A stretch of 64,000 bases of DNA from Psychrobacter cibarius (GTDB lineage Bacteria; Pseudomonadota; Gammaproteobacteria; Pseudomonadales; Moraxellaceae): NCBI GenBank assembly GCA_030686115.1, contig CP131612.1, positions 1,240,001 through 1,304,000 on the forward strand, written 5' to 3'. The notes below the pieces were generated by a model. The model did no database searches. It saw only the letters and a list, made by a program, of their open reading frames with translations, and was not told the DNA's origin. Both the position numbers and the translations under genes were made by a program. Position 1 is the first letter of the stretch, and each line of letters starts with the position of its first letter. Below, piece by piece: positions 26,826-35,780 of the stretch.

Positions 26826-28841
26826 CTAAGGATTCACAGTAGTGCCATATTTGGTATTGAAATACAAAGTTGCTTTCGAGGTTGTGGTGCTTGAGACAGT
26901 ATTGCTTAAGGTAAATTTATCAGAAATAATAGTTCCATTTTGCCCTATCGACCCTGTTTGATTTGTTGACTGAAATGTCGACGGAGGAACTCCTAATGCT
27001 TTAGGTAGATGAAACTCGGATTTCACTTTGACGTTCTGTAACACATCAGAAATTTGTATATCTGTCAAACTAATGTGCCCGCGATTGTAAGCTTCGATTT
27101 TATAAGCAATGCATTTTCCTGGAATTACGTTGCTACTAGGAGCAGATGTGCTAAAGCCTGTACTTGGGTCTGAGGTGTTTGTAATAGATGTATAGTTTAG
27201 ACTACTATTACACTCATGCACATACTGGTATTTGATAAGCACCAATGCAGTGTTATCGGCTTTTACTTCACCAAAGTCTAAATTATTATATATGTATGTG
27301 TTATTAGTAAGCGTTACTTCTCTGGTATTAGCAGTGGTATCTACACTATAACTCCACGAAGTTGGCTCGGTTTCTACTAAGCAGACTCTGGCTGGCAGTG
27401 CACCTGATTGAACAACAAAATTGTATTTACCTGAGCTTGATACTGTTTGTGGATTGGCTGAGCTTGTGTCAACTCTAACGCCACTGCAGTTTGTTAAAGT
27501 AACTTGCAAACCGCTATCGAATATTCCCGACTCATTACTATCTAAGATGCCATTAAAATAAGCGCTGTTTCCAATAAAGGTGCTAGTGATATTCTGTTTA
27601 GTAGCGTCTGCAGCAGTAATTCCGCCATTGTCATCAAAAACGGTTCCTGAAAAGTTATAAGATTTTGGTGTGTTGGTAATAATGCAAGTAACCTCGTCAC
27701 CATAATTTAAGTTTGATAACGTAAAAGAGCTTGTGTTTCCAGAAGGCATGCTGGAGGTGCTACCAGTCGTTGCATTAGTACAAACGTAGGTCGCATTATA
27801 ATTTGCTATCTCGCCAAGTGTTGTACCATTCATAACTTGTTCAGTAATCGTGTAGCTATTACCTTCTGTTAAGGTCAGTAATGAACTGGTACCACTGGTG
27901 ATATTAGATCCAGTACCCGTCGTGGTAAAACTATTGGCTGCTATGGAGCCGCCAGTCACCTTTATTTCAAACTGATCGCGTTTAGTATTAGTATCATTGA
28001 TTCGAGTACCAGTTAACGCTTTTTTCACAATGAGTTTCGGTGGTGCTAGACAAAAATAAAAGTCGGAGTAACCAATAGTGTGAGGGCTGTTTCTTTGTGT
28101 AAAAGTATTGTTATGCTTCAAGTTAAGGGAAATATTAGCTAGATTGTAGTTCCAAGCAGCATCTATAGTACATTCTCCAACACCGCAGTTAAGACCTGAG
28201 CGAGCTGTCACAACATTACCAGCAAGATTTCTCGTATGAAAACTTGTATTAAATGTCAACTGTCCTTGATTAGCAGAAATATCAACTTCTTCGATATAAG
28301 GTACTTGTCTAGAACTAACTGTAGAATCTAAATCTTGTATCTTGTACCCAACTTTACTTACTGCTCTATTTATACTCACATTCATACTGTGATTGGTTTT
28401 GACCCCAGGAGAATCATGATCTAGATTAATCGCTGTAGTGGTAATGCCATTGAGAGAACCATAAAAAGGTGGGCTAGCAAAAAAATTATTTAAATCTAAG
28501 AGTATAGGGAAAATAATGACAAATTCTTTGTTACCTGAGCCCTCGGTAAAAGTAAAAGTTCTATTATCACTTCCAGGAGTCCAATTAAGAGCTTGAGAGG
28601 TTACAGGCTTACTTTGAGTAGAGGCTGGGGCGTTAGCTCCAATATAGTACATTTTATGATTCACAGGGCAACTTGCTAACTCAGAAGTTGGAGAAGACTC
28701 AAAAGGATTAGGGTCAGCCGCAAAGGCGCCATTACTAACCAACAGCAAGCCCATAGCGGCTATCAATGCCAGCACCCGATATATATGTTCACTGAATAGT
28801 TGTGAAATTATTGAATTTAGAACGTATGGCATTCTATGCAT
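26826..28841 (-). CDS. Large secreted protein with prealbumin-like and DUF11-type domains
   Basis: 671 residues. The signal peptide is near 18-41 (VLALIAAMGLLLVSNGAFAAD). An N-terminal domain of about 230 residues contains cysteines (SCPVNHKMYY, LNCGVGECTIDAAWNYN). A repeat (KLIVKKALTGTRINDTNTKRDQFEIKVTGG..GDEVTCIITNTPK) follows; it is typical of prealbumin-like, cross-link-type stalk domains. Next is a carboxypeptidase-regulatory-like SdrD-B segment (FSGTVFDDNGG..GILDSNESGIFDSGLQVTLTNCSG). The C-terminal module (LIKYQYVHECNSS..GKCIAYKIEAYNRGHISLTDIQISDVL) parallels that of the 712-aa protein. An AGGGAT ribosome site precedes the ATG at 28841. It forms its own unit, closed by a terminator, upstream of and parallel to the surface operon. 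Confidence 0.78.
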   Translation of the reverse strand: MHRMPYVLNSIISQLFSEHIYRVLALIAAMGLLLVSNGAFAADPNPFESSPTSELASCPVNHKMYYIGANAPASTQSKPVTSQALNWTPGSDNRTFTFTEGSGNKEFVIIFPILLDLNNFFASPPFYGSLNGITTTAINLDHDSPGVKTNHSMNVSINRAVSKVGYKIQDLDSTVSSRQVPYIEEVDISANQGQLTFNTSFHTRNLAGNVVTARSGLNCGVGECTIDAAWNYNLANISLNLKHNNTFTQRNSPHTIGYSDFYFCLAPPKLIVKKALTGTRINDTNTKRDQFEIKVTGGSIAANSFTTTGTGSNITSGTSSLLTLTEGNSYTITEQVMNGTTLGEIANYNATYVCTNATTGSTSSMPSGNTSSFTLSNLNYGDEVTCIITNTPKSYNFSGTVFDDNGGITAADATKQNITSTFIGNSAYFNGILDSNESGIFDSGLQVTLTNCSGVRVDTSSANPQTVSSSGKYNFVVQSGALPARVCLVETEPTSWSYSVDTTANTREVTLTNNTYIYNNLDFGEVKADNTALVLIKYQYVHECNSSLNYTSITNTSDPSTGFSTSAPSSNVIPGKCIAYKIEAYNRGHISLTDIQISDVLQNVKVKSEFHLPKALGVPPSTFQSTNQTGSIGQNGTIISDKFTLSNTVSSTTTSKATLYFNTKYGTTVNP

Positions 28842-29468
28842 ATGGTTATCCCTATAAGAAGCTAAAACTTGCTATAAGCGTTTAACTAGTTCTTAATTAT
28901 TTCACTAACTAAACTAATGTATATATTACGTAACTTAACATATTAAGCAATAATTTCGTAAAAGTCCTACGAAGTAGATGAATGGCAGATATTTCATGAC
29001 CAGCTACAGTATCTAGTTATAGATGTCAGCTCGTTAGCAAACAATCCTTATATTTCTTTGAAACATTTCTAAAAAAACTAATGATTATTTATTTCAAAAA
29101 TACTTGTCATATCACCATTTCTTTACAGCTATAAACAACTGCAGCATAAAAGCCTATAATAAAGAGTTATTATCATTTGATAATTGAATATAAAAGTTGG
29201 GTTGGCATTTTATTATCTAACCACTTTTAAATACTCAGTTCATATGCGATGGATAGTAGCGCTGTTTTTATTTTGGCTATGTGAGGCTGCTCCAGATGAT
29301 GAGTCGGTTAAATACTGCTGCATAACCGCACCCTACTATAAATCTCACTTCTTAAAATTAACAAGGAAGTCATTGAGAAAATTATTCCCGCACGACAATA
29401 TTGAAGTAACACTTTGATTTAATAATATCCTGTTTTCGGGCAGGACTGACTGATAAAAAAGGACAATA
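28842..29468. promoter_or_regulatory. Divergent intergenic region between surface-protein gene and aceE
   Basis: 627 AT-rich bases. It contains an inverted repeat TTCGTA-n7-TACGAA at 28955-28973. A possible 77-codon frame from a TTG at 29184 has no convincing ribosome site or family resemblance, so I treat it as non-coding. The aceE promoter probably lies here. Confidence 0.45.
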
Positions 29469-32285
29469 GTGATGAATTATTATAAGGATGCTGATAGCAC
29501 CGAAACCCAAGAGTGGCTGGAAGCGTTTGAATCTGTTATCAAACATGCAGACAAAGATCGTGCTCAGTTTCTGCTAAAAGCTTTATACAATATGGCAGTT
29601 CAAGAAGATCTGCCGTTCAATCGTCTTGATACCGCTTATATCAATACCATCGCCGTTGAAGATGAACCGATGTACCCTGGCGACCTAACCATTGAGCGCA
29701 AAATTCGTGCTTTGATTCGCTATAACGCATTGGCCATGGTCATGCGCGCGAACAAAAATGACGACGATTTGGGGGGGCATTTAGCGACGTTCGCTTCTAG
29801 TGCCACGCTATACGAGACAGGTTTTAACCATTTTTTCCGTGCTGCCAGCGATCATTTCGGTGGTGATATGATTTATTATCAAGGTCACTCAGCACCCGGT
29901 ATTTATGCGCGTTCTTATTTAGAAGGTCGATTGACCGAAGATCAGCTGGATAATTTCCGTCGTGAAGTCGGCGGCAAAGGCTTATCAAGCTATCCGCATC
30001 CGTACCTCATGCCAGATTATTGGCAATTCCCAACCGTATCGATGGGACTTGGTCCGATCATGTCTATCTATCATGCGCATGTACATCGCTATATGGAAAA
30101 CCGCGGTCTGCTAGAGAAAGAAGGTCGTAAGATTTGGACATTCTTGGGTGATGGTGAGACGGATGAGCCAGAAAGCTTGGGTGCGATTTCTCTCGCTGGT
30201 CGTGAAAAGCTAGATAACCTAATCTGGGTCGTCAACTGTAATTTACAGCGTCTTGATGGTCCAGTCCGTGGTAACGGTAAAATTATCCAAGAGCTAGAGT
30301 CTGTGTTCCGCGGTGCCGGCTGGCGGGTGATTAAAGTTATCTGGGGTGGTAAATGGGACAGCTTACTTGCCAATGACAAAACGGGCGTGCTCAAACATCG
30401 TATGGAAGAAGTGGTCGATGGTGAGTATCAGCTATACGAAGCCCGTACAGCTGAGTTCACTCGCAAAGAGTTCTTTGGTAAATATCCTGAGTTAGAAGAG
30501 ATGGCTGATGCGCTATCTGATGAGGATATCTCGCGCTTGAATCGTGGTGGTCATGATCCAATGAAAGTGTATGCTGCATTCAGTGAAGCGATGAAAACCA
30601 AAGGTCAGCCAACCGTTATTTTAGTCAAAACCGTTAAAGGCTATGGCTTATCGGCTCAAACACAAGCGGTCAATAAATCACATCAGATTAAGAAACTCGA
30701 TCAAGAAGCGTTGATGTATTTCCGTGATCGCTTTGATTTACCATTTACTGACGAGCAGCTAGAGACGCTACCATTTTATCGCCCTGAAGAAGGTTCAGCG
30801 GAGATGAAGTACCTTAAAGGTCGCCGCGAAGCGCTAGGTGGTCATTTGCCAAATCGCCGCAGTGGTCATATCCCATTGAATATTCCTGAATTGTCGATGT
30901 TTGATCGGGTATTAAAAGGCAGCAATGGTAAAGAGCAGTCGACGACCATGGTATTCGTACGCTTGTTGTCAGCCATGCTCAAAAACAAAGACATCCAAGA
31001 TCGCGTCGTGCCGATTGTACCTGATGAAGCGCGTACTTTTGGTTTAGAAGGTATGTTCCGTCAGTTGGGCATCTACTCAGCTGTTGGTCAAAAATATACG
31101 CCAGAAGACAGTGAAGCTTTGATGGGGTATAAAGAAGCCATCGACGGTCACATGTTAGAAGAAGGTATCAACGAAGCAGGCGCAATGAGTACGTGGATTG
31201 CGCTTGCAACCAGTTATTCTGTGAACGCGCTACCGATGATTCCGATGTATATCTACTATTCGATGTTTGGTTTCCAGCGTGTGGGTGATTTGGCTTGGGC
31301 GGCAGGTGATTGTCAAGCACAAGGTTTCTTATTAGGTGCAACAGCTGGTCGTACCACCTTGAACGGCGAAGGCTTGCAGCATCAAGATGGTCATTCGCAG
31401 ATTCTATTCAACGTTGTGCCTAACTGTGTGACTTATGATCCTTGCTTCGGTTACGAGCTAGCAGTCGTCATGCATGACGGTCTACGCCGTATGTATGGTG
31501 AAGGCGAACGCGTTTATTATTACTTAACACTCATGAATGAAAACTATGAGCAACCTGAGATGCCAGAAGGTGCCGAAGAAGGCATCAAGCGCGGTATGTA
31601 TTTGCTTGAAGACAATGGTTCAACCCAAGTGCAGCTATTAGGATCTGGCGTTATTTTACGTGAAGTACAAAAAGCGGCGCAGATTCTAAAAGATGAGTTC
31701 AATATCACCTCCAACGTCTGGAGCGTGACCAGCTTTAACGAGTTGACTCGTGACGGCATGGTCTGTGATGACTACAACCGCTTGCATCCAATGGATGAAG
31801 AGCGGGTGCCATGGGTGACTGAGCAGTTAGCGCCGCATGAAGGTATCGTCGTCGCTGCGACGGATTATATGCGCAATTATTCGGAGCAAATCCGTGCTTG
31901 GTTGCCAGATAATCGTCCTTATACTACGCTAGGCACAGATGGCTACGGTCGTTCTGATACCCGTGAAAATTTGCGTAGTTTCTTCAACGTTGATGCGGCT
32001 CATATCGTGGTTGCGACGCTCAAACGCCTAGCGGATGAGGGTGAAGTCGAGATGCGTTTGGTGAAAGATGCCATCTCAAGTTTAGGCATCGATGTGGATC
32101 AACCACCTGCTTGGCAACAACAGCCTTATTATGATCATTCTCCCGATGCACCAGCACCTGGTAATGTCAATCCAAATCCTGTTCCTGAATTTGTCGCTGA
32201 AGATGATGATGAAATCAGTAATGAAGGTCGAGCTGAAGACCAAGCGGATGCGACTTTACTTAATAACGGTGATGTCAAAGAATAA
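29469..32285 (+). CDS. aceE: Pyruvate dehydrogenase E1 component (homodimeric type)
   Basis: Thiamine-diphosphate-dependent decarboxylation of pyruvate and reductive acetylation of the E2 lipoyl groups. The 938 residues are about 50 longer than E. coli AceE. The TDP-binding motif runs from GDGETDEPES (about 227-236) to NCNLQRLDGPVRGN (about 255-268). Typical E1p segments such as SYPHPYLMPDYWQFPTVSMGLGP and LNGEGLQHQDGHSQ are present. The surplus length is an acidic, Pro/Asn-rich C-terminal tail after WQQQPYYDHSPD (last ~45 residues). An AAAAGGAC ribosome site precedes the ATG at 29471, in frame with the first codon. It is cotranscribed with aceF, 25 bases downstream. Confidence 0.97.
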   Translation: MMNYYKDADSTETQEWLEAFESVIKHADKDRAQFLLKALYNMAVQEDLPFNRLDTAYINTIAVEDEPMYPGDLTIERKIRALIRYNALAMVMRANKNDDDLGGHLATFASSATLYETGFNHFFRAASDHFGGDMIYYQGHSAPGIYARSYLEGRLTEDQLDNFRREVGGKGLSSYPHPYLMPDYWQFPTVSMGLGPIMSIYHAHVHRYMENRGLLEKEGRKIWTFLGDGETDEPESLGAISLAGREKLDNLIWVVNCNLQRLDGPVRGNGKIIQELESVFRGAGWRVIKVIWGGKWDSLLANDKTGVLKHRMEEVVDGEYQLYEARTAEFTRKEFFGKYPELEEMADALSDEDISRLNRGGHDPMKVYAAFSEAMKTKGQPTVILVKTVKGYGLSAQTQAVNKSHQIKKLDQEALMYFRDRFDLPFTDEQLETLPFYRPEEGSAEMKYLKGRREALGGHLPNRRSGHIPLNIPELSMFDRVLKGSNGKEQSTTMVFVRLLSAMLKNKDIQDRVVPIVPDEARTFGLEGMFRQLGIYSAVGQKYTPEDSEALMGYKEAIDGHMLEEGINEAGAMSTWIALATSYSVNALPMIPMYIYYSMFGFQRVGDLAWAAGDCQAQGFLLGATAGRTTLNGEGLQHQDGHSQILFNVVPNCVTYDPCFGYELAVVMHDGLRRMYGEGERVYYYLTLMNENYEQPEMPEGAEEGIKRGMYLLEDNGSTQVQLLGSGVILREVQKAAQILKDEFNITSNVWSVTSFNELTRDGMVCDDYNRLHPMDEERVPWVTEQLAPHEGIVVAATDYMRNYSEQIRAWLPDNRPYTTLGTDGYGRSDTRENLRSFFNVDAAHIVVATLKRLADEGEVEMRLVKDAISSLGIDVDQPPAWQQQPYYDHSPDAPAPGNVNPNPVPEFVAEDDDEISNEGRAEDQADATLLNNGDVKE

Positions 32286-32310
32286 TAATCATAAGACTAG
32301 GAGATAAATC

Positions 32311-34047
32311 ATGGATATTAAAGCCCCCGATTTGGGTGTTGATAGCGCCGAAGTCAGCGAAATTATGGTAGAAGTGGGTGATGTCATCGCAAAAGATGAC
32401 AACATCATTCTATTAGAATCTGACAAAGCCTCGGTTGAAGTACCAAGTTCCGCTGCTGGCAAAGTCACCAAAATCAGCGTTGCTGTTGGTGATCAGGTCA
32501 GTGAAGGTATGGTGCTTATCGAGCTTGAAAGCGTAGAAGACAGTGCAGAAAGCAATGTAGACACTAAAGAAAATAGCGCTGCTGACGAGAAGCAAAAGGC
32601 AGATGAAACGGCTGCTAAGCCAGAAACAAAGGCTGAGCCTGCGGCAACTGAATCAGCCTCGTCTGACTCTAATGACAAGCCTGCGTCTAACGCTGGTAAA
32701 TCGACCACTCATGCATTGCCAGATTTAGGTGTTGATGAAGCGCAAGTTTCTGAAATCATGGTCAGTGTTGGTGACATCGTGACTGCGGATCAATCAATCC
32801 TATTGATTGAATCTGATAAAGCATCGGTAGAAGTACCCGCACCAGTCGCTGGTAAGATTGAAAAAATACTGGTTGAAACAGGTGACATGGTTGCTAATGG
32901 TCAAGACTTTATCGTTATCATGAGTAGTGGTACAGATGCTGCTGATGAAAGTGAGTCTACATCAGATAGCGCTGAGCCAAAGCCTTCAGCACCAGCCAAA
33001 GCAGAAGAAAAAGCTGCTGCTAAAACAACGGGTGAGCCAAAACAGGCAGAAAAATCTACAACGCCTAATGGGGTCGCTAGTAAGCAAGCTGACAAGTTGA
33101 CTGAAGCACAGGTCAATGAAAAGTTGGTTGACGTATATGCAGGTCCAGCCGTACGTAAGCTGGCGCGTCAGTTAGGTGTCGATATCACCCAAGTGAATGG
33201 TTCGGCGCTGAATGATCGTATCTTAAAGGAAGACTTGTTTGCGCATGTTAAAGAAAGCTTAAGCACTCAAAAAGCGGCACCTGCCAATGGCAATGTAGCC
33301 AGCGCTAGCCTGCCAAGCTTACCTAATATGAGCAACATTGAGATTTGGGGTGAAACAACAACCCAAGACCTTAGCCGTCTACAAAAAGTCTCGATACCGC
33401 AGCTCAACTACAATACCTTGTTGCCACAAGTGACCCAGTTTGACTTGTCTGATATCACTGAGACAGAAAAACTGCGTGGCGAGCTAAAAGGTAGCATGAA
33501 AGCAGAAGGTATCGGCTTCACGATTTTAGCGTTCGTGGTCAAAGCGACGGCCTATGCTTTAACGCAGCATCCACGCTTTAACAGTCATTTAAGCGACGAC
33601 AATACGCAAGTTATCTTGCGTAAAAGCGTCAATATGGGCATCGCGGTGGCAACGGATGATGGTCTCATCGTACCTGTTATCAAAAATGTGCAGGATAAAG
33701 GCTTGAAGCAAATCGCCATTGAAATTGGTGAGCTTGCGGTAAAAGCGCGTGACAAAAAACTCACTACTAAAGATTTGCAAGGCGCAAGCTTTACCATATC
33801 AAGCCAAGGCAACTTGGGTGGCACTGCCTTTACGCCATTAGTAAATTGGCCTCAAGTGGGTATTTTAGGTGTGTCTGAGGCAAGCATGCAGCCACGTTGG
33901 GATGCTAAGAAGCAAAGCTTTGAGCCGCGTCTCATGTTGCCATTGTCACTGTCTTACGATCACCGTGTGATTAATGGCGCAGATGCTGCCGTATTTACCC
34001 GTTATATCGCAACATTGCTGGCTGATCCGCGCCGTATTTTGCTATAA
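32311..34047 (+). CDS. aceF: Dihydrolipoamide acetyltransferase, E2 of pyruvate dehydrogenase
   Basis: 578 residues. It has two N-terminal lipoyl domains with lipoyl-lysine motifs ESDKASVEVP (Lys39 and Lys170), each followed by an Ala/Glu/Lys-rich flexible linker. A peripheral-subunit-binding domain follows (VYAGPAVRKLARQLGVDITQVNGSALNDRILKEDL, about 271-305). The C-terminal catalytic acetyltransferase core carries DHRVINGADAA with catalytic His551. The Asp of the E. coli DHRVIDG motif is Asn here, a variant I also recall from pseudomonad E2p. Two lipoyl domains, rather than three, also fits non-enteric gammaproteobacteria. It transfers acetyl to CoA. The gene for E3 is not adjacent. A ribosome site AGGAG is present. 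Confidence 0.96.
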   Translation: MDIKAPDLGVDSAEVSEIMVEVGDVIAKDDNIILLESDKASVEVPSSAAGKVTKISVAVGDQVSEGMVLIELESVEDSAESNVDTKENSAADEKQKADETAAKPETKAEPAATESASSDSNDKPASNAGKSTTHALPDLGVDEAQVSEIMVSVGDIVTADQSILLIESDKASVEVPAPVAGKIEKILVETGDMVANGQDFIVIMSSGTDAADESESTSDSAEPKPSAPAKAEEKAAAKTTGEPKQAEKSTTPNGVASKQADKLTEAQVNEKLVDVYAGPAVRKLARQLGVDITQVNGSALNDRILKEDLFAHVKESLSTQKAAPANGNVASASLPSLPNMSNIEIWGETTTQDLSRLQKVSIPQLNYNTLLPQVTQFDLSDITETEKLRGELKGSMKAEGIGFTILAFVVKATAYALTQHPRFNSHLSDDNTQVILRKSVNMGIAVATDDGLIVPVIKNVQDKGLKQIAIEIGELAVKARDKKLTTKDLQGASFTISSQGNLGGTAFTPLVNWPQVGILGVSEASMQPRWDAKKQSFEPRLMLPLSLSYDHRVINGADAAVFTRYIATLLADPRRILL

Positions 34048-34077
34048 GAATCGTTTGTACTAAAAGGCTCTGAAAAA

Positions 34078-34107
34078 AGAAGACTGTCTTAGGATGGTCT
34101 TTTTTTA
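34078..34107 (+). terminator. Intrinsic terminator after aceEF
   Basis: An imperfect hairpin (AAGAC..GTCTT core) with a run of seven T. It lies 30 bases after aceF and just left of the insertion sequence. Confidence 0.65.
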
Positions 34108-34124
34108 TGATTAAAATTTGATAC

Positions 34125-34986
34125 TAGGGCGTGTTGAACATTGGGAATAAAACGATGGCAAAAAAATAGCAAACGGTTAGTCTTTAAGTTCTCACACAAA
34201 AAAGACCTCGTTTGCTATGCCTCGTACAATGCTCAAAGATCAACACTGGACAAGACTAAGACCTATATTACTAGAACTTAATATCTATGACAAAGGAAAT
34301 CTTAGACAAACAGTCGAAGGCGTATTATATCGTATGCGTGTTGGCTGTCCTTGGCGTGATCTGCCACCTTACTTTGGTAAGCCTAATACCGTCTACAAGG
34401 CTTATCAGCGCTGGTTTCGTAGCAATAAACTGATTGCACTGTTCGCTTTATTAATTAAAGACTCAGACTGTGAATGGGTATTTATCGATGGCACACACAT
34501 TAAAGCGCATCAGCACAGTAATGGTAGCAATGAGGTGGAACAAGCCATTAGTAAAAGTGTGGCAGGACGCGCCACCAAGATTCATTTAGCGGTTGATGCT
34601 CACGGTAATCCTATTACTTTTATCTTATCAGATGGCACGACTCACGATGTAAAGGTAGCACCAGATTTAGTGGATAAGATTAATTTAAGTGGTACAGACA
34701 TGCTATGTGCCGATAAGGGCTATGATTCTGATCCGCTGCGAGACCATATTGAACAAGCGGGTTGCTTCAATAATATTCCTAGAAAACAGAATACTAAGTT
34801 CACCAATAACCATATGGACTGGCACTTGTACAAGGCTCGGCACTTAGTAGAAAATGCTTTTGCTAAGTTAAAAAACTACAGGGCGGTTGCAACTAGATTT
34901 GATAAGCTCAAACAAAGTTATGAGAACACAGTGGCTCTCGCTTGTGCCTATATCTGGCTGAAATTATGAATGTTCAACACGCCCTA
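34125..34986 (+). mobile_element. IS5-family insertion sequence, complete
   Basis: 862 bases bounded by perfect 18-base inverted ends (TAGGGCGTGTTGAACATT at left, its complement at right). The outermost TA on each side could be either the end of the repeat or a 2-base TA target duplication; these cannot be told apart because TA is palindromic. It contains one intact transposase gene. It lies between aceF and ompW and interrupts no visible gene. Confidence 0.9.
34217..34969 (+). CDS. IS5-family transposase
   Basis: A DDE transposase of 250 residues in a single frame. An N-terminal DUF4096-like DNA-binding part (LKDQHWTRLRPIL..RMRVGCPWRDLPPYFGKPNTVYKAYQRW) comes first. The catalytic residues lie in FIDGTHIKAHQ (first Asp), LCADKGYDSDPLR (second Asp) and ARHLVENAFAKLKNYRAVATRFDKL (Glu). 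Many relatives of this group need a programmed frameshift between two ORFs; this one does not. It ends at the right inverted repeat, with the stop codon next to the repeat. It looks intact and potentially active. Confidence 0.92.
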   Translation: MPRTMLKDQHWTRLRPILLELNIYDKGNLRQTVEGVLYRMRVGCPWRDLPPYFGKPNTVYKAYQRWFRSNKLIALFALLIKDSDCEWVFIDGTHIKAHQHSNGSNEVEQAISKSVAGRATKIHLAVDAHGNPITFILSDGTTHDVKVAPDLVDKINLSGTDMLCADKGYDSDPLRDHIEQAGCFNNIPRKQNTKFTNNHMDWHLYKARHLVENAFAKLKNYRAVATRFDKLKQSYENTVALACAYIWLKL

Positions 34987-35082
34987 ATAGTCACCAAATT
35001 TTTAGCAGTTAATGACTTTAGCACAATCGTTTTTATCTATAATCTTTTTATCTATAATCATTACCGCTTGAGCTTTAAGCAC

Positions 35083-35113
35083 AAAAAAGCCGGCGATTAA
35101 GCCAGCTTTTTTT
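35083..35113 (-). terminator. Intrinsic terminator after ompW
   Basis: Stem AAAAAAGC/GCTTTTTT continuing as GGC/GCC around one mismatch, with a short loop. It lies 23 bases beyond the ompW stop on the minus strand. Confidence 0.8.
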
Positions 35114-35135
35114 ATTCACATTACTTTATGTTATA

Positions 35136-35780
35136 TTAGAAAGTCTTAACAAAAGCAACGCCATATACCCAAGGGCTGATGTCAACTTCACCAAGGTCAA
35201 TGGTCTCACCATTAGCTTTTACGCTGGCGTCTGTTTTGATGTCCATATAGCGAGCATCAATACGGAAGTATTCAGTTGGGGCAAAAGGTATGTCAAGACC
35301 GATGTGACCAGCAACGCCGACGCTATCATCAAGTTCTAATTTTTCGAAAGCATCGCTATAGATTTTTTCTTTAAAGAAAGTTGTATAGTTCACACCAACA
35401 CCAACAAATGGTTTCACATTCATAGGCATGTTGTAGCCATCGAAGTGATACTGTACCGATAGAGTCGGTGGTAAATGCTGAGTTTTAGCATCGATAGTAG
35501 CATCGCCAGCAGTTAAGGTAATGTCATGATGGAATGGTGTAGCCGCTAGTAATTCAATACCAATGTTATTGGCAACGAAATATTCGCCGCTAATGGTTGG
35601 TTGGACATCACTGTCTACGTCGACACCAATAGTGCCATCTGCAAGTGTACCGTTATCGCTCTTTGGGTCAACCATGTGAGCACCAGCAGCGACAGACCAA
35701 GTACCAGCTGGTACAGCAAATGCTGTGGTCATAGTAAGTGCAGCAGCAGTGGCTAAAACTAGGGATTGTAGTTTCATCAT
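35136..35780 (-). CDS. ompW: OmpW-family outer membrane protein
   Basis: 214 residues. A Sec signal peptide covers about 1-22 (cleavage TTAFA|VP). An eight-strand barrel pattern follows, with VAAGAHMVDPKSDNG at the N-terminus, NNIGIELLAATPFHHDITL, LPPTLSVQYHFDGYNMPMNVKPFVGVGVNYTTFF, and the terminal Phe (WVYGVAFVKTF) used by the BAM machinery. The family forms narrow outer-membrane channels for small hydrophobic molecules. It is monocistronic, with its own terminator. Confidence 0.93.
   Translation of the reverse strand: MMKLQSLVLATAAALTMTTAFAVPAGTWSVAAGAHMVDPKSDNGTLADGTIGVDVDSDVQPTISGEYFVANNIGIELLAATPFHHDITLTAGDATIDAKTQHLPPTLSVQYHFDGYNMPMNVKPFVGVGVNYTTFFKEKIYSDAFEKLELDDSVGVAGHIGLDIPFAPTEYFRIDARYMDIKTDASVKANGETIDLGEVDISPWVYGVAFVKTF

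Noticed and set aside
29184-29417. 77-codon ORF starting with TTG upstream of aceE
   Set aside because: Weak start, no ribosome site, no known similarity, and located where a promoter/leader is expected.
33958-33990. Loss of the E2 catalytic Asp (HRVING instead of HRVIDG)
   Set aside because: Asn at this position is, to my recollection, normal in pseudomonad E2p. Not evidence of inactivity.
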